64,000 nucleotides of DNA from Marsupella aquatica (taxonomy: Eukaryota; Marchantiophyta), in assembly GCA_973895155.1 (NCBI GenBank), contig OZ316891.1:12586001-12650000 (forward strand). Direction: 5' to 3'. Below the pieces are notes generated by a model. It made no database searches and was not told where the DNA came from. It saw only the letters and a program-made list of their open reading frames with translations. Positions 11,441 to 22,348 of the stretch are shown one piece after another. Numbering within the stretch: position 1 is the first letter of the stretch; each line of letters starts with the position of its first letter. Both the position numbers and the translations under genes were made by a program.

Positions 11441-12260
11441 GCAATCGTCTTTTTGTGAAGAAAGAGCCATTGTGAGAAATCCGGACCGTTCGCCACAGTC
11501 GAATCCACGGCCCGCCAGAAGTACTGTACAAGCTTGCCTGGGGGGAATTTTCGCAAATAACTTTGGGGGAAAACACTGTGACACATCCGGGCCGTTCCAC
11601 ACAATCGAATCCACGGTGAAGGTGGTTGGTCGGCCAGAAATTACTGTGAAAACTACTGTCCGTACTTGTCATTTGACCGTCCGTACTGTGCGAGAATGTT
11701 GAATTTCTCTTACGGTGTTTTCATTCTGTGTAGTTCTTTGCCGTGCTTCTAGAACTACAGTAGTCGTCACCAGGTTTTTTTAGTGGGGAAATTTGGCCCT
11801 GGATTCTATCCAAGTCTTCGCCACTTTTGGCTAGGCTTCTAACTTCTACTTGCCACCACTTTCATTATTGAATCCGGCGGGGGGGGGGGGGAACTTCGCC
11901 AAATACTTTGTGAAAAAACAATGAGAGACATCCGGACCGGTCGCCACAATCGAATCCACGGTGGGGGTGCTGGGTTCCCAAGAAATTACTGTAAAATCTA
12001 CTGACCTTATATTGCATTTGACTATCCGTACAATAATGCTGGATTTGTGATACGTGTTTCCATTCTGTGGAGTCCTTGCCCTTGTTCTAGAACTAGTCGT
12101 CATCAGCTTTTTTAAGTGAAAAAAATTGGCTGGATGCTTAATTAACAAGTCTTCGCCACTTTTGGCTAGGTTTCTGACTCCACTAGCCAGTTTACACCTG
12201 GCCTCATTAGCGAGAACCTAACTATCATCTTTCAATCTAGGGAGATCACGTGTGTAATCT
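11440..12260. repeat. Tandem copies of a 'TCGAATCCACGG' repeat with G-tract
   Basis: A block with the core 'atccggaccg..cgccaca(a/g)tcgaatccacgg' occurs three times (about 11480-11510, 11585-11615, 11930-11960). The last two are followed by long parallel segments ('agaaattactgt(g)aaa', 'ttgac..tccgtac', 'ctagaact', 'gtcgtca'), so the period is about 350 bp. A run of about 13 G lies at 11879-11891. The tail at 12145-12260 ('ttcgccacttttggctagg' to 'aatctagggagatc') belongs to a dispersed family also seen near 35400-35640 and 46555-46830. Confidence 0.5.
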
Positions 12261-14221
12261 ACTAAATGTAGGGAGATCCTGTGGTCACATACTAATCTAT
12301 TCAATGAGGTAAGCACACGGAGAAAAAGAAAAGTGGGCACCATGGCTAACTTTAAAAAGAAGGGAAAAATGGCTGGCCCCCCAAGTCAGAGTAAGGGAAG
12401 GGGAGTGTACTTTTTCTGTACCTATTGTCTCAATCTATTGGCTGTCCAATTGTATGGGGATAATACTCTTTGACCACAAAAGACAAGAATTGTACCCATT
12501 GTCCAAGCTGTATGGATTGCAAATCCACAATCTAGTCCATACAACTATGTACACTAGGCCCTTGACCAACGAGAGTCTGAAAAGGTTGAATTCATTAGTT
12601 TAAATGTAATTCTTGAATAATACAAGTGACCTACTCAGAATCTATAGCACCACATTTCCTCAACGGATTAGGTTGAAATGTAGGAAGGGAATCCCACTAC
12701 CATGAAATTGTTAGCCTTCCCAAAGGGCTAAAAGTTTAGCGGTGCGTAGTTGTCGGTACTTAAACATCTTCAACTCTGAGGCACCTTTTCACCCTAGACA
12801 TTGTTTGCATATGCTATACTTTTACGCTTGTATTTTATCCCACTCAATCTTATCAACTATTACTTTCTTTATGCATGTCCCCTGAATCATAGAGGATTTG
12901 GAGGTGGATTGTGAAACAGATTCAGTGGGCTTTGATGCTGGAGGCTTTGCCTTTTCATTTTGGACCCACTCATGCCACTCTTGGAGCTCCTCTTTTGACT
13001 AGAGTGGAGTCACTCTTAAATTGTGGCAATCGGTTTGGGGTATTACCAACTGGCACACTGGAAAGCTTTGTGTACTCTGGATTGGAAAGCGGTGAGAATC
13101 TTGGCTTGAGATTTTTCTGGGAATGAAAATTACAAAGTCTCGTGGGGGTACTTGGCGTTTGACACAGGATGCTAGTTTTCTCTGGCAGGAGTTATCTGGT
13201 CAGATGGTGTGTGACTCTCAGTTACTTTTCGACCTGTAGTTACTCTTTCGTCCATTTCCCTCGGCCTCAATGAGTTTGATTCCTTAGCAGTTGTTGGCCT
13301 TTTGATCTGGCCTGTTACTCCCGTCCTTTATTGGATTTTACTTTTGCATAGGTAGAGTGCTCCTTTCAAGAAAAAAGAAATCTTAACATAAACTATTCAA
13401 CAGCCAAAAAGAAACCAGATCACCTACACATCACTACAAGACAATAATTAATGAAGCCATGACCATACTATATCTGCAAAGTGGGGGGAGAGAACTTTTC
13501 GGGAAAAAAACGACAACCTTTCTTTGCAAATTGGTAATCATATCCTGTATTTTCGCTGTTGGCCAGTTGTTTAATCAAATCTTTCTCGATCTCCTCTTGT
13601 GAAATCGAGAAGATTTTTGGAGTGAGTCAGCCCTCTCTTTTGCAAGTGTAGTTTAGGTGCTTTTTTCCCTTGGGTGTGGGACGTGTTGTGACCATGCACC
13701 CGTGGTTATTGTTATTTCCTTTCCCTCTTGGCTAAATGTGTCTGGTCTTTAATTGGTATGTACCTGTTGACTTTTTCTTGTCTGGCTTGTGACTGCAAGT
13801 TTGTATTGGGTTGTACTTCTCATATAGGTGAACTAGTCCTTCCAGAAAAAAGAATAAAAGAAAAATGAGAATGAAGTATAATACACCTACTGACTGATTA
13901 TGTCGTCCAAATCAAGAACTATAATACAAGGTTGCACCCTTTTATATCATGGTCGTCATTCAAATATACAGTGTCCAAAAAAAGATTCCAGCAAAAAAGA
14001 GGAAGGAATAAATCAAAGATACAAAAGTTTAGTGTGAATGAAAGAGGAAGAAACACTCAAAAGAGACCAAGAAAAAGGGAAATGATTATTAAATAAACTC
14101 ATGCAAGCACAAGGATCAATGATGATCCCTTGCTTTCCATCAATGCATAAATGAGAACAAGATGTTAATAAAAAATGTTTTAATTATCTTAGGCAAATTT
14201 TGTAATAATTATCAAAAAATG
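12261..14221. repeat. Old retroelement debris on the + strand
   Basis: No intact gene. Two segments (about 13230-13385 and 13470-13900) end in a similar way: a G/T-rich stretch with 'ttgtattgggttgtactt' or 'tattggattttactttt', then 'tcaagaaaaaagaaa' or 'ccagaaaaaagaata'. This resembles the 3' UTR and A-rich tail of plant LINEs. The 13470-13900 segment has a diverged copy at 33110-33545. A weak open frame at 12911-13126 looks like transposon remains but cannot be assigned. Confidence 0.4.
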
Positions 14222-14226
14222 TAATA
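14222..14226. repeat. Target site duplication, left (TAATA)
   Basis: TAATA directly before the 5' LTR is identical to TAATA directly after the 3' LTR (20268-20272). A perfect 5-bp duplication fixes the boundaries of the copia insertion. Confidence 0.9.
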
Positions 14227-14536
14227 TGTAGAGGTTAACTTAGTCTTGGGTTAAACTATAGTTAGTATATTAATCACGATTTACTCTAACCCTAGTTGAA
14301 AAAATTGGTCCTTATCTTTTCAACTTGTATGTGGTGTGAGAACACACAAGATAATTCTCAAGAGAGAACCAGGGATATAGCTTGAAGAGATGAGAGCTAT
14401 GGTGATGCTTGAGTACACAAATAACCGTTAATAAAGTTTTGTATTCTCGTGGACATAGCCAACCTTGAGGCGAACCACGTAACTATTGAGCACGTGTATG
14501 TTTGGAGTGTTTTTCCTGATCTGATTTCTCCCCACA
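14227..14536 (+). repeat. Copia 5' LTR
   Basis: Begins TGTAGAGGTTAAC and ends CTCCCCACA. It is 310 bp, the same length as the 3' LTR, and starts and ends with the expected TG...CA. It should carry the promoter of the element, but no TATA box is obvious. Confidence 0.93.
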
Positions 14537-14538
14537 AT

Positions 14539-14550
14539 TGGTATCAGAGC
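14539..14550 (+). other. Copia primer-binding site (tRNA-iMet)
   Basis: TGGTATCAGAGC, two bases after the 5' LTR, is the standard plant initiator-Met tRNA primer-binding site used to start minus-strand DNA synthesis. Confidence 0.95.
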
Positions 14551-15705
14551 TCAAATTTTTCAGTCAATTAGGAACTCTATAGAACTTGCTTCAAGCAAAG
14601 CGAACAGCGAATGATTTCCTCTTCGAAGTGGAGCTATTGGAAGAAGATCAGACTCAATCTTCTCACAAGTGTGGAGCACACAACCAGGGGCTCATTTCCG
14701 TGAAGCAATGAAGGCCTGAGATCAGAAACAGAAACAATTGTAAGTGACGGTTTTCAATTTACGTTATCGGGCAAGAGATAAGGTTAATTTCTCAGATCAG
14801 TCTTTTTTATTGTTCTATCGGGACTTGAAACTGAGATACGCTTGAGCGCCTTGTCTTTCTAAACATTTCGATATCAACATCGTTGAATTCCGTCAAACGG
14901 TTGAGAAGCAATCTTAATTTTAATTCTCGTTTTTTGAGCTTGAAATTTTGGCTATGGCGGATAACTTAATATCAGTCACTTTCACCGAATTGTTTCTCCC
15001 TCATTACTCCACCGTTTTGCAAGTTCTTTATATCAATCTTGATGCCCTCAAAGTCTAGTTTCTGAATCTAAAATCATAATTGGATTTCGTCAAAAACTGA
15101 GACGGGAATTTGAGTGAATCCACCGAGGGGTACTTTCTGCCACAAGTAGTCGCGACTTCTACGGACGCGCGAGGAGGTCGAAAATTTTGAGGAGGCCTTT
15201 TAGGGCTCGACAGGGCTCGGGCAGGGGAAAGTGCCCCCTGTGAAGTCCCCCACAGGGGCTGTACAAGGGCGGACAGAATTTCCTGAAAAGATTCTTTTCC
15301 AGAGGCTTAAATTTTTACCAAAGGTCAAAGATTCCGAGCGGAAAATAAAATCGGATCAACTTCAACTTTTGGAGAGACGAACTTGGGGAAGCTAGGCAGG
15401 TATTGGTGCGTTCGATTTTGAAAAAGTATACTAGTGGAATCTTTGGCATAATAGATTCCCTTGAGGGGTAATTATTTCATCTTTTACCCCCCTCTGGTTG
15501 GAGTAAAAATTCTCGGCACTCGAGAGTCCATTTGACAAATCGTTTTCAGAATTTGGAGCGTTACCTTGTGGGCTACACACAGGAGTGATCAGTTTCAAAA
15601 TTCACCAACTTTCATTTTTGGCCTTATTTTCACACCCCGCATCTGAGCATTCGACGTTTATTCCTTGTCGGAAGGTGACTCCACACTACATTCGGTATTC
15701 CAACG

Positions 15706-16560
15706 ATGGTAACTACTAGGATTGGAGGTCAAAGGTTTGAGGTGGAAAAATTTGATGGTGGGATGGACTATACAATGTGGGAACGTAACGTGAGGGATGC
15801 ACTTAGGGCGATGGGCCTAGGCAAGGTACTAAGATCTCAACCCAAGGAGATGGAAGATGATGATTGGCATGATCTCCACGATCAAGCGGTAAGCATTGTT
15901 GGAATGTACCTGAAAAACAATGTGAAAAAGCAGTTCGAGGAAAAATCAACACAAACGGTGACGAATTTGTTTCAAGCATTGCGCAACAAGTACTACAAGA
16001 AGGAGATGTCAAACCAAATGTATGCAAGCCTAAAGCTCCTGCAATTCAAAATGGCTGATGGAGTCAAGATTCAAGATCATATCGATCAATTCAATGATCT
16101 TGTGGTTGACCTAGAGAATTTGGGGGAGCATTTGAGCGAAGAAAAGAAAGCCTTACAACTCTTGAGCTCACTACCACCTTCATACCAATCTTTGTCTCGA
16201 GTTCTTCTATTCCGTGATAAGATAACTATATCCTACAATGATGTGGTGAGTACCCTGTTGACCGATGATATGCAGTCTAAGCTGGTTTCTTCAGCTCATC
16301 CTACCTCAACCTCATCATCAACAGCACTGTTGGTAGAAAGAGGCAAAACAAGGGAGCCATCTCATGAAAATAAAAGGTTTAACCCACCTCCCATGGAGCG
16401 AGGAAGATTCCAGGAGCAATCATTTGGTAAAAAAGGTTTAGATCTAGATCTAGATCCAAATCACCATCCAAGTCTACTCGTGAGATAAAGTGTTGGAAGT
16501 GTGACAAAGTGGGCCACATGAAGAAGGATTGTCGCGTCAAAGACACATTCAAGGAAGTTA
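15706..16560 (+). pseudogene. Copia gag (capsid) with zinc knuckle, frameshifted
   Basis: A 260-residue frame (15706-16488) is the Gag capsid: 'FDGGMDYTMWERNVRDALRA' near the start, then a helical UBN2-type region ('LRNKYYKKEMSNQMYASLKL'). The zinc knuckle follows in another frame at about 16490-16540, with C-x2-C-x4-H-x4-C residues visible (CWKC...GHMKKDC). The switch lies around the A6 run near 16428, consistent with a 1-bp indel in an Arg/Ser-rich linker. Gag would form the virus-like particle in the cytoplasm. The start at 15706 follows a long leader. Confidence 0.85.
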
Positions 16561-17693
16561 TCGATTCTTCAGCCCAAGTAGTTTTTCGAGAAGAGGATAG
16601 TGAAGGATTTGCATTGTGTACCACTTCCCAAGTTGAGGATTGTCAATGGATCTTGGATTCCGCTTGCTCGTATCACATGTGTTACATGCGTGAATTTTTC
16701 TCATCCTACACTCCTATCAACGGATCTATTTTGATGGGAAATAATCATTCTTGCAAAGTTTTAGGGATTGGATCCGTAAAGATTTAACTACCCGGTGGCA
16801 AGTACTGTACTCTATCAAATGTCAGACACATCCCAGAAATGTGTAAAAATTTGATTTCTCTTGGCTACTTGGATGCAAAGGGTTATCAATGGAGTGCAAC
16901 TGATGGGGTGTTAACAGTCACGCATGGATCAAATGAAGTTCTTATTGGCAAGAGGAAAAGAAACATCTATGTCTTGGAAGGCACCACCCTTCTTACCGAA
17001 GGCAATTTGGTCACATCTCAGGAGGAGAAAATCAATTTATGGCATGCTCGGCTTGGTCACATGAGTGAAAAAAGTTTAGAAATCTTACACAAGCGACATC
17101 TCCTACCAGGATTGCAAGCATGCAAGTTGAGTTTTTGTAATCATTGCATTATCGGCAAAAAAATAAGAACTCCATTTCTGACTGTCATTCATCATTCTAA
17201 AGTTGTACTTAAGTATATTCATTCCGATGTGTGGGGTCCTGCTCCAGTTTCCTTACATTCAGACAAACAATACTATATATCGTTTATCGATGATTACTCA
17301 AGGTTTGTTTGGATTTATTTCATTGCCCATAAGTTTTAAGCCCGGTTTGAAGTGTTTTCCATCTTCAAACAATGGGTAGCTCAAGTTGAGACACAAACTG
17401 CAAAGAATGTGAGATATCTACGATCAGATAATGGTGGTGAATACACCTCTGGCGAGTTCAACACATATTGTGCAAATAAGGGAATTACTCACCATCTCAC
17501 AACTGTGTACACTCCTGAGCAAAATGGTGTTGTTGAGCGACTCAACCGCACATTGTTGGAGCGAGCAAGGAGCATGTTGAGCCACTCTAAATTGCCACAA
17601 ATCTTTTGGGTGGAAGCTATCAACATAGCTGCTTATCTAGTAAATCTCTCTCCTAGTCGGGCAATTACTTACAAAACCCCCTTTGAGCTATGA
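16509..17693 (+). pseudogene. Copia protease and integrase, nonsense mutations
   Basis: The protease motif is 'WILDSACSYHM' at about 16650. The integrase has the N-terminal zinc-binding HHCC region at about 17040-17160 ('LWHARLGHMSEKSLEILH', then 'CNHC'). The catalytic core keeps Asp in 'YIHSDVWGP', Asp in 'YLRSDNGGEYTS' and Glu in 'EQNGVVERLNRTL', so the DDE triad is present. The frame is cut by stops at about 16785, 17337 and 17691. The last (TGA before 'HNRLADYSKL') fits a TGG-to-TGA change, and the first two fit CAA-to-TAA. A frameshift follows at about 17715-17740. Confidence 0.85.
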
Positions 17694-19200
17694 CACAATC
17701 GACTTGCTGATTATTCAAAGCTAAGTAAGGTTTTGGCTGTGAAGCATATGCACATGTTCTTAGCAACAATAGGACTAAGCTAGATCCTAGAGCCCATAAA
17801 TGCATTTTTCTTGGTTATCAGCGTGACGTTAAAGGATATCGATTGTGGAATCCAGTTGATTGCAAGTTACTTATTAGTCGGAATGTATCCTTCAATGAAG
17901 ACAAATCATTGAAAGAGGGGAAGATAGGTCAATTCCCTACTACTAACAACGAGCAATCTTCTCCTCTAGAGGATTTAAGGGGAGAGGATGTGTCAAATGA
18001 AGAATATGTTGACACTACTGTAAGGCAAAGCACACTACAATCAGATCATCCAGAGTCTTCAATGCGAAGAGGAACTCGTAAACGTCAAGCCCGGGAAAGG
18101 TATGGAACTTGGCTTCCTTCTGATCATGTGGATTTGGATGAAGAATCTATTGATGCATTGGTGACAGAAGATGGAGATCCATCCTCATTTCGAGAGGTCC
18201 TAGCTTCTATGGAGAAGCAATAGTGGCAGGCGGTGATGCGTATGGAAATGAAATCACTTCATGATAACAAGACTTGGGAACTCACAAGTCTACCTAGTGA
18301 CAAGCATGCTATTGACAGCAAGTGGGTGTATAGGAAGAAAGATGAACCCATGGAGGATGCTGAGAAGATATTTAAGGCTCGGTTGGTAGCCAAGGGTTTT
18401 ACTCAATAGAAAGGTATAGACTATAATGAGGTTTTTTCACCTATAGCAAAGTATTCAATAATACGTTTGCTATGTGCTCTTGTAGTTTTATTTAATCTGG
18501 TTTTAGATCAAATGGATATTGTCACGGCATTCTTATATGGATCGTTGGATGAGGTGATTTACATGAGGCAACCAGAGGGTTTTGTGCAAAAGGGCAAGGA
18601 AAATTGGTATACAGATTGCTAAAATCCTTGTATGGATTAAAACAGAGCCCAAGGCAGTGGAACAAGCATTTTGATGAATTTTTGAAATCGCTTGGATTTG
18701 TGCGAAGCGTGTACGATCCATGTGTTTATATCAGGCGTGTGAACAACATAGGTTTTAAGTTTGTCATCCTTGTATTTTATGTGGATGACATGCTCATTGC
18801 AGCAAAGGATAGGGGCGAAGTTGATAAGCTTAAGGCCCAACTCAGTTCTGAGTTTAAGATGAAGGACTTGGGCACAGCCAAAAGGATCCTAGGCATGGAG
18901 ATTGTCAGGGATGTGAACAAAGCCAAACTTTGGCTGACGCAAACAAGATATGCAGAGAAGGTGCTCTCAAAATTCAACATGGCAGATGCTAAGGCTGTGA
19001 GTGTTCCTTTGGCAAGGCATTTTAATATTTCTACAACATTTTGTCCATCGGATGCAACAGAAAAAAGTTTGATGTCCAAAGTTCCTTATGAAAATATTGT
19101 GGGTAGTTTAATGTATCTCATGGTATGCACCCGACCAGACATAGCTTATGCCGTTAGCAAGGTAAGTAGATACATGGCAAATCCAGGAAAAATTCATTGA
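17694..19200 (+). pseudogene. Copia reverse transcriptase, broken
   Basis: Integrase tail and linker at 17740-18223. RT starts around 18300 ('SKWVYRKK', 'FKARLVAKGFTQ', 'DYNEVFSPIAK') and continues to 'FVILVFYVDDMLIAAKD' near 18755-18805, where YVDD is the catalytic motif. Stops occur at 18221 and 18406 (both TAG after a Gln codon, fitting CAG-to-TAG) and 19198 (TGA, fitting TGG-to-TGA). A frameshift near 18605 moves the frame before 'VYRLLKSLYGLKQSPRQW'. No function remains. Confidence 0.87.
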
Positions 19201-19763
19201 GACTTAGCAGTGAAATGGATTTTGCGCTACATCGGAGGTTCCACTAAGAAGGGTTTATTGTTTGATGCAAGTTCAAATAATATGAAAACGTGCTTCAAGG
19301 TTATGTGGATGCAGACTACACATGTGATTTGGATAAGAGGAGATCAACAACTGGATATGTATTTACACTTGCTGGTGGATGCATTAGTTGGAAGTCTACT
19401 CTCCAAAAGTGTATTGCAAAGTCTACTATGGATGCCGAGTATGTAGTGGCCCCGGTAGTGGCAGCAGAAGCAGCATCAGAGACCATTTGGTTGAAAAAGC
19501 TTGTCACGAAGATGGGTATATCGCAAGAGTGTGTATATCTTCATTGTCATAGTCAAAGTGCAATTTACACTGCCAAGAATCAGGTGATGGATGGTAGGGT
19601 AAAGCACATTGATGTCCGCTATCATTTCATCCGACAGGAATTATTGGATGATGAATTTGAGCTTGTCAAGATTGATGGAAAGCTTAATCCAACGGATGCT
19701 TTTACCAAAATATTAGATTCCAATAGTTTTTCAAGGCATTGTAATTATTTACAAATATTGTAA
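19201..19763 (+). pseudogene. Copia RNase H
   Basis: After a stop at 19198 and a frameshift near 19285 the RNase H domain reads 'YVDADYTCDLDKRRSTTGYV' to 'KHIDVRYHFIRQELL'. In the segment 'HCHSQSAIYTAKN' a His stands where copia RNase H usually has the active-site Asp, so even the domain alone would be inactive. The frame ends about 195 bp before the 3' LTR. Confidence 0.85.
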
Positions 19764-19946
19764 ATATAAAGTTAACCAAGAAAATGTCTCTATACGAGTA
19801 CTCCATCCGATGGCTTATCGGCTACAACTTAGTTCTAGTTAACCCTTGCATTAGGGGGAGGGTCTTTTGGCCTTACTGTCTTGAACTTCCCGCGGAGGAA
19901 CTTGTAAGGAAAAGACAATGTTATGAACCCTCCCAAGACGTGAGTC

Positions 19947-19955
19947 AAGGGGGAG
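19947..19955 (+). other. Copia polypurine tract
   Basis: AAGGGGGAG immediately before the 3' LTR is the usual primer for plus-strand DNA synthesis. Confidence 0.85.
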
Positions 19956-19957
19956 TT

Positions 19958-20267
19958 TGTAAAGGTTAACTCAGTCTTGGGTTGAACTATGGTTAGTATA
20001 TTAACTACGGTTTGCTCTAACCCTAGTTGAAGAGATTGGTCCTTATCTTTTCAACTTGTATGTGGTGTGAGAACACACAAAATAGTTCTCAAGAGAGAAC
20101 CAGGGATATAGCTTGAAGAGATGAGAGTTATGATGATGCTTGAGTACACACATAACCGTTAATACAGCTTTGTATTCCCGTGGACGTAGCCAACCTTGAG
20201 GCAAACCACATAACTATTGAGCACGTGCATGTTTGGAGTGTTTTTCCTGATCTGATTTCTCCCCACA
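19958..20267 (+). repeat. Copia 3' LTR
   Basis: 310 bp, TGTAAAGGTTAAC to CTCCCCACA. About 93% identical to the 5' LTR by hand count, differing mainly by transitions. Confidence 0.93.
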
Positions 20268-20272
20268 TAATA
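20268..20272. repeat. Target site duplication, right (TAATA)
   Basis: Exact copy of 14222-14226, directly after the 3' LTR. Confidence 0.9.
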
Positions 20273-20689
20273 CACTATGGCACCAATTTATACCATGGTC
20301 GCCTTTCAAAATTCCCAGGCCGTTTTGGGTGAAAAAATCAAAACCAGAAAAAATGGAACCAATAAGACAAAAAAACCCAATTGGAAACTCAAGCCATCAC
20401 TTGGATTGCAGTGCCGTGATGTCAGCACACACCGCGGCGATAGCACCAAGCCATAGCAAGTCGCAACCCGCCCTACCCAGCTCGTAGTTGCCGATGCTGG
20501 CTGGCTCCGCCCTCTGCCTCCCAGACCCCCTTTTGCCTCCCCACTTCGCGGCCCCTCCTCTCAACTCCCCCTTACCCTCCTTTAAATTTATCCTTTTTAA
20601 AAGATTTAAATTACAAAAACAATTTAAAAAATCATTCTTATTTTTTTGTACTTTGGTGGTGGTTGTCGCCTCTCTTTGTGTCATGACAT

Positions 20690-21342
20690 CTCTCACTTGA
20701 CAAATGTTTTTTACGCAATGAGATATTTCTAACAAAGATATCTTTCGCACCAAGATAAATTTTCAACTACATCTTTAGCACAACGTCACCTATTATGCAT
20801 TGATGTCTTTCTCCGAATGATATCTTTAGTAAACTACATCTTTTGCACAACATCTTTTGTGCAACATCTTTTGCCCAACATTTTTTGAGCAACCACATAT
20901 TTTACTTAATGACATTTTTTATTTAACAACACTGTAAGATAATGCAACGATGTATTTATCCAACAACATCTTTCGTGTGCAACGGAGACTTGACTACATT
21001 ATCATTCACGACATCACTTTACTTATGAACCATTTTGTACTTAACAACATATATCACTCACGACATCACTTTACTTATGAACCATTTTGTACTTAACAAC
21101 AACTTTATACTTAACAACATCTATTTTCTTAATGATATCTTGGGCATTGTGATATCTTTTGTCTCAACGACATCTTTTTTCTTAACGACATCTTTTTTCT
21201 TAACGACATCTTGAGTGACACGACATCTTTTCTCTTAACGACATCTTGGGCATCATGACATCTTTTCTCTTGACGACATCTTGGGCGTGACGACATTTTT
21301 TCTTCACGACATCTTTTGTGCAACACACGGGTATTGAGCTCG
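20690..21342 (+). mobile_element. Helitron-like non-autonomous element, copy 1
   Basis: An AT-rich array of degenerate 'acgacatctttt(t)tctta' units. It ends at 21342 with a short hairpin region ('TTGTGCAACACACGGG'), then 'tattgag' and CTCG, followed by T. Two other copies in the window (36890-37340 and 57588-58870) end in the same hairpin motif with CTAA or CTAG and a following T. A 3' hairpin, a CTRR end and insertion before T are Helitron features; here the final R is degenerate. No Rep/helicase is encoded. The 5' end is set only roughly. Confidence 0.5.
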
Positions 21343-21384
21343 TGGTACATACTAATTTATTTTCTAGTGCTGAGATCATTTCTA

Positions 21385-21600
21385 TTAACATCTTCTTTAC
21401 TTTTCCTGGAATCATCCCCTTCACTTTTACCCAGACTATCTTGGTCTTCTTTCCATCGCTAAAACTGAACTTTAGTTCAACAAATGATTATGGCTAATAA
21501 CTGGAACCACAAATACAAAGGAAGATAATGTTCACATATTGATTAGGTGTATAGTATAGAGTGCTTTAATCCACTTTAAACACAAGTCAACATCTAGGAT
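21385..21600 (+). repeat. Dispersed repeat, copy 1
   Basis: The segment with 'ggaatcatccccttcacttt', 'caacaaatgattatggctaa' and 'tatagagtgctttaat' is found again, diverged, at 33560-33780 in the same orientation. The family is unknown and there is no coding potential. Confidence 0.6.
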
Positions 21601-22050
21601 TTATCATTATTTTTTGGCATAATAAACACCTTTCCATTGAATTCTTTAAAAAAATGCACCATGTTACTTATTGGTTGTGAATTAAGAAAACTAACCCAGG
21701 TTAGCTGGCTTTGTGAGATGGTTGAAGTTTGTAGCCTATTGAGCATCCTAGCTACTCAATGATTTTTCCTTCTTGAGCAATACTGCAGCTAGTGTTTGCA
21801 AGCCATCCAGGGGACACTCCGCACTCAAAGTAAAGGGGAATGAACTTGGATTTCTGAATCTTTAAGAGAGCTGCTGAAATATTTTCTATTGCTGAATTGT
21901 ATGCCTTGCATTCTGGAATTTGTCGTGCGCATACATATCGCTACACAACATACATCGCTTGTCACATACATCCAGACATAGTCACACTGCCACATCACAA
22001 ATACAAGAGAATGAAATACAAGTGGAACTCATGTCCACACATGTCCAAAA
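21601..22050. other. Probable 3' LTR zone of the Ty3/gypsy element
   Basis: No gene. On the minus strand a 3' LTR could start at about 22056 with TGTGGGTTTTGG, directly after a purine tract. No matching 5' LTR was found above 29345, so its length and end are not fixed. Confidence 0.3.
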
Positions 22051-22058
22051 CCCACAAT

Positions 22059-22067
22059 CGCCCCCCT
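22059..22067 (-). other. Candidate polypurine tract of the gypsy element
   Basis: The minus strand reads AGGGGGGCG, followed by ATTGTGGG, about 280 nt after the integrase stop. The position and composition fit the plus-strand primer, with the 3' LTR starting TG just after. No second LTR confirms it. Confidence 0.45.
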
Positions 22068-22348
22068 AGCTGGGAGTAAGGTCCCCTAACTCTAGCTAGC
22101 CATGAGTTCTACAAGGTTGATATACACCTTTTTAGGTGTGAAGATCAGGAGGTCGGGTGCAAGTGAGCCCCATCGATCACCTACCTGCAATCCATATCTG
22201 CCAAGAGAACACAAATGATAACTAGTCGGCTTCACCGACACTGAGGACACAACCATGATCCACTAGGAATCACCTGCAATGGTGGTGTCAAACATGACAT
22301 GTGCCATCCTCTAGAACACTTATCACAAATCAACATAGTAGCTGCTCC

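Larger units (their letters stand above)
14227..20267 (+). mobile_element. Ty1/copia LTR retrotransposon, full length, decayed
   Basis: A 6041-bp element with 310-bp LTRs, a tRNA-iMet primer-binding site, a polypurine tract and a 5-bp target duplication. The internal region has the copia order gag, protease, integrase, reverse transcriptase, RNase H on the + strand, which separates it from Ty3 elements. The reading frame is broken by about seven stops and at least four frameshifts, so the copy cannot be autonomous. By hand alignment the two LTRs differ at 22 of 310 positions (about 7%), of which 20 are transitions. It is therefore an old insertion whose decay is dominated by C/T and G/A changes, as expected for methylated DNA. 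The leader from 14551 to about 15705 (1.1 kb) is non-coding. Confidence 0.93.
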
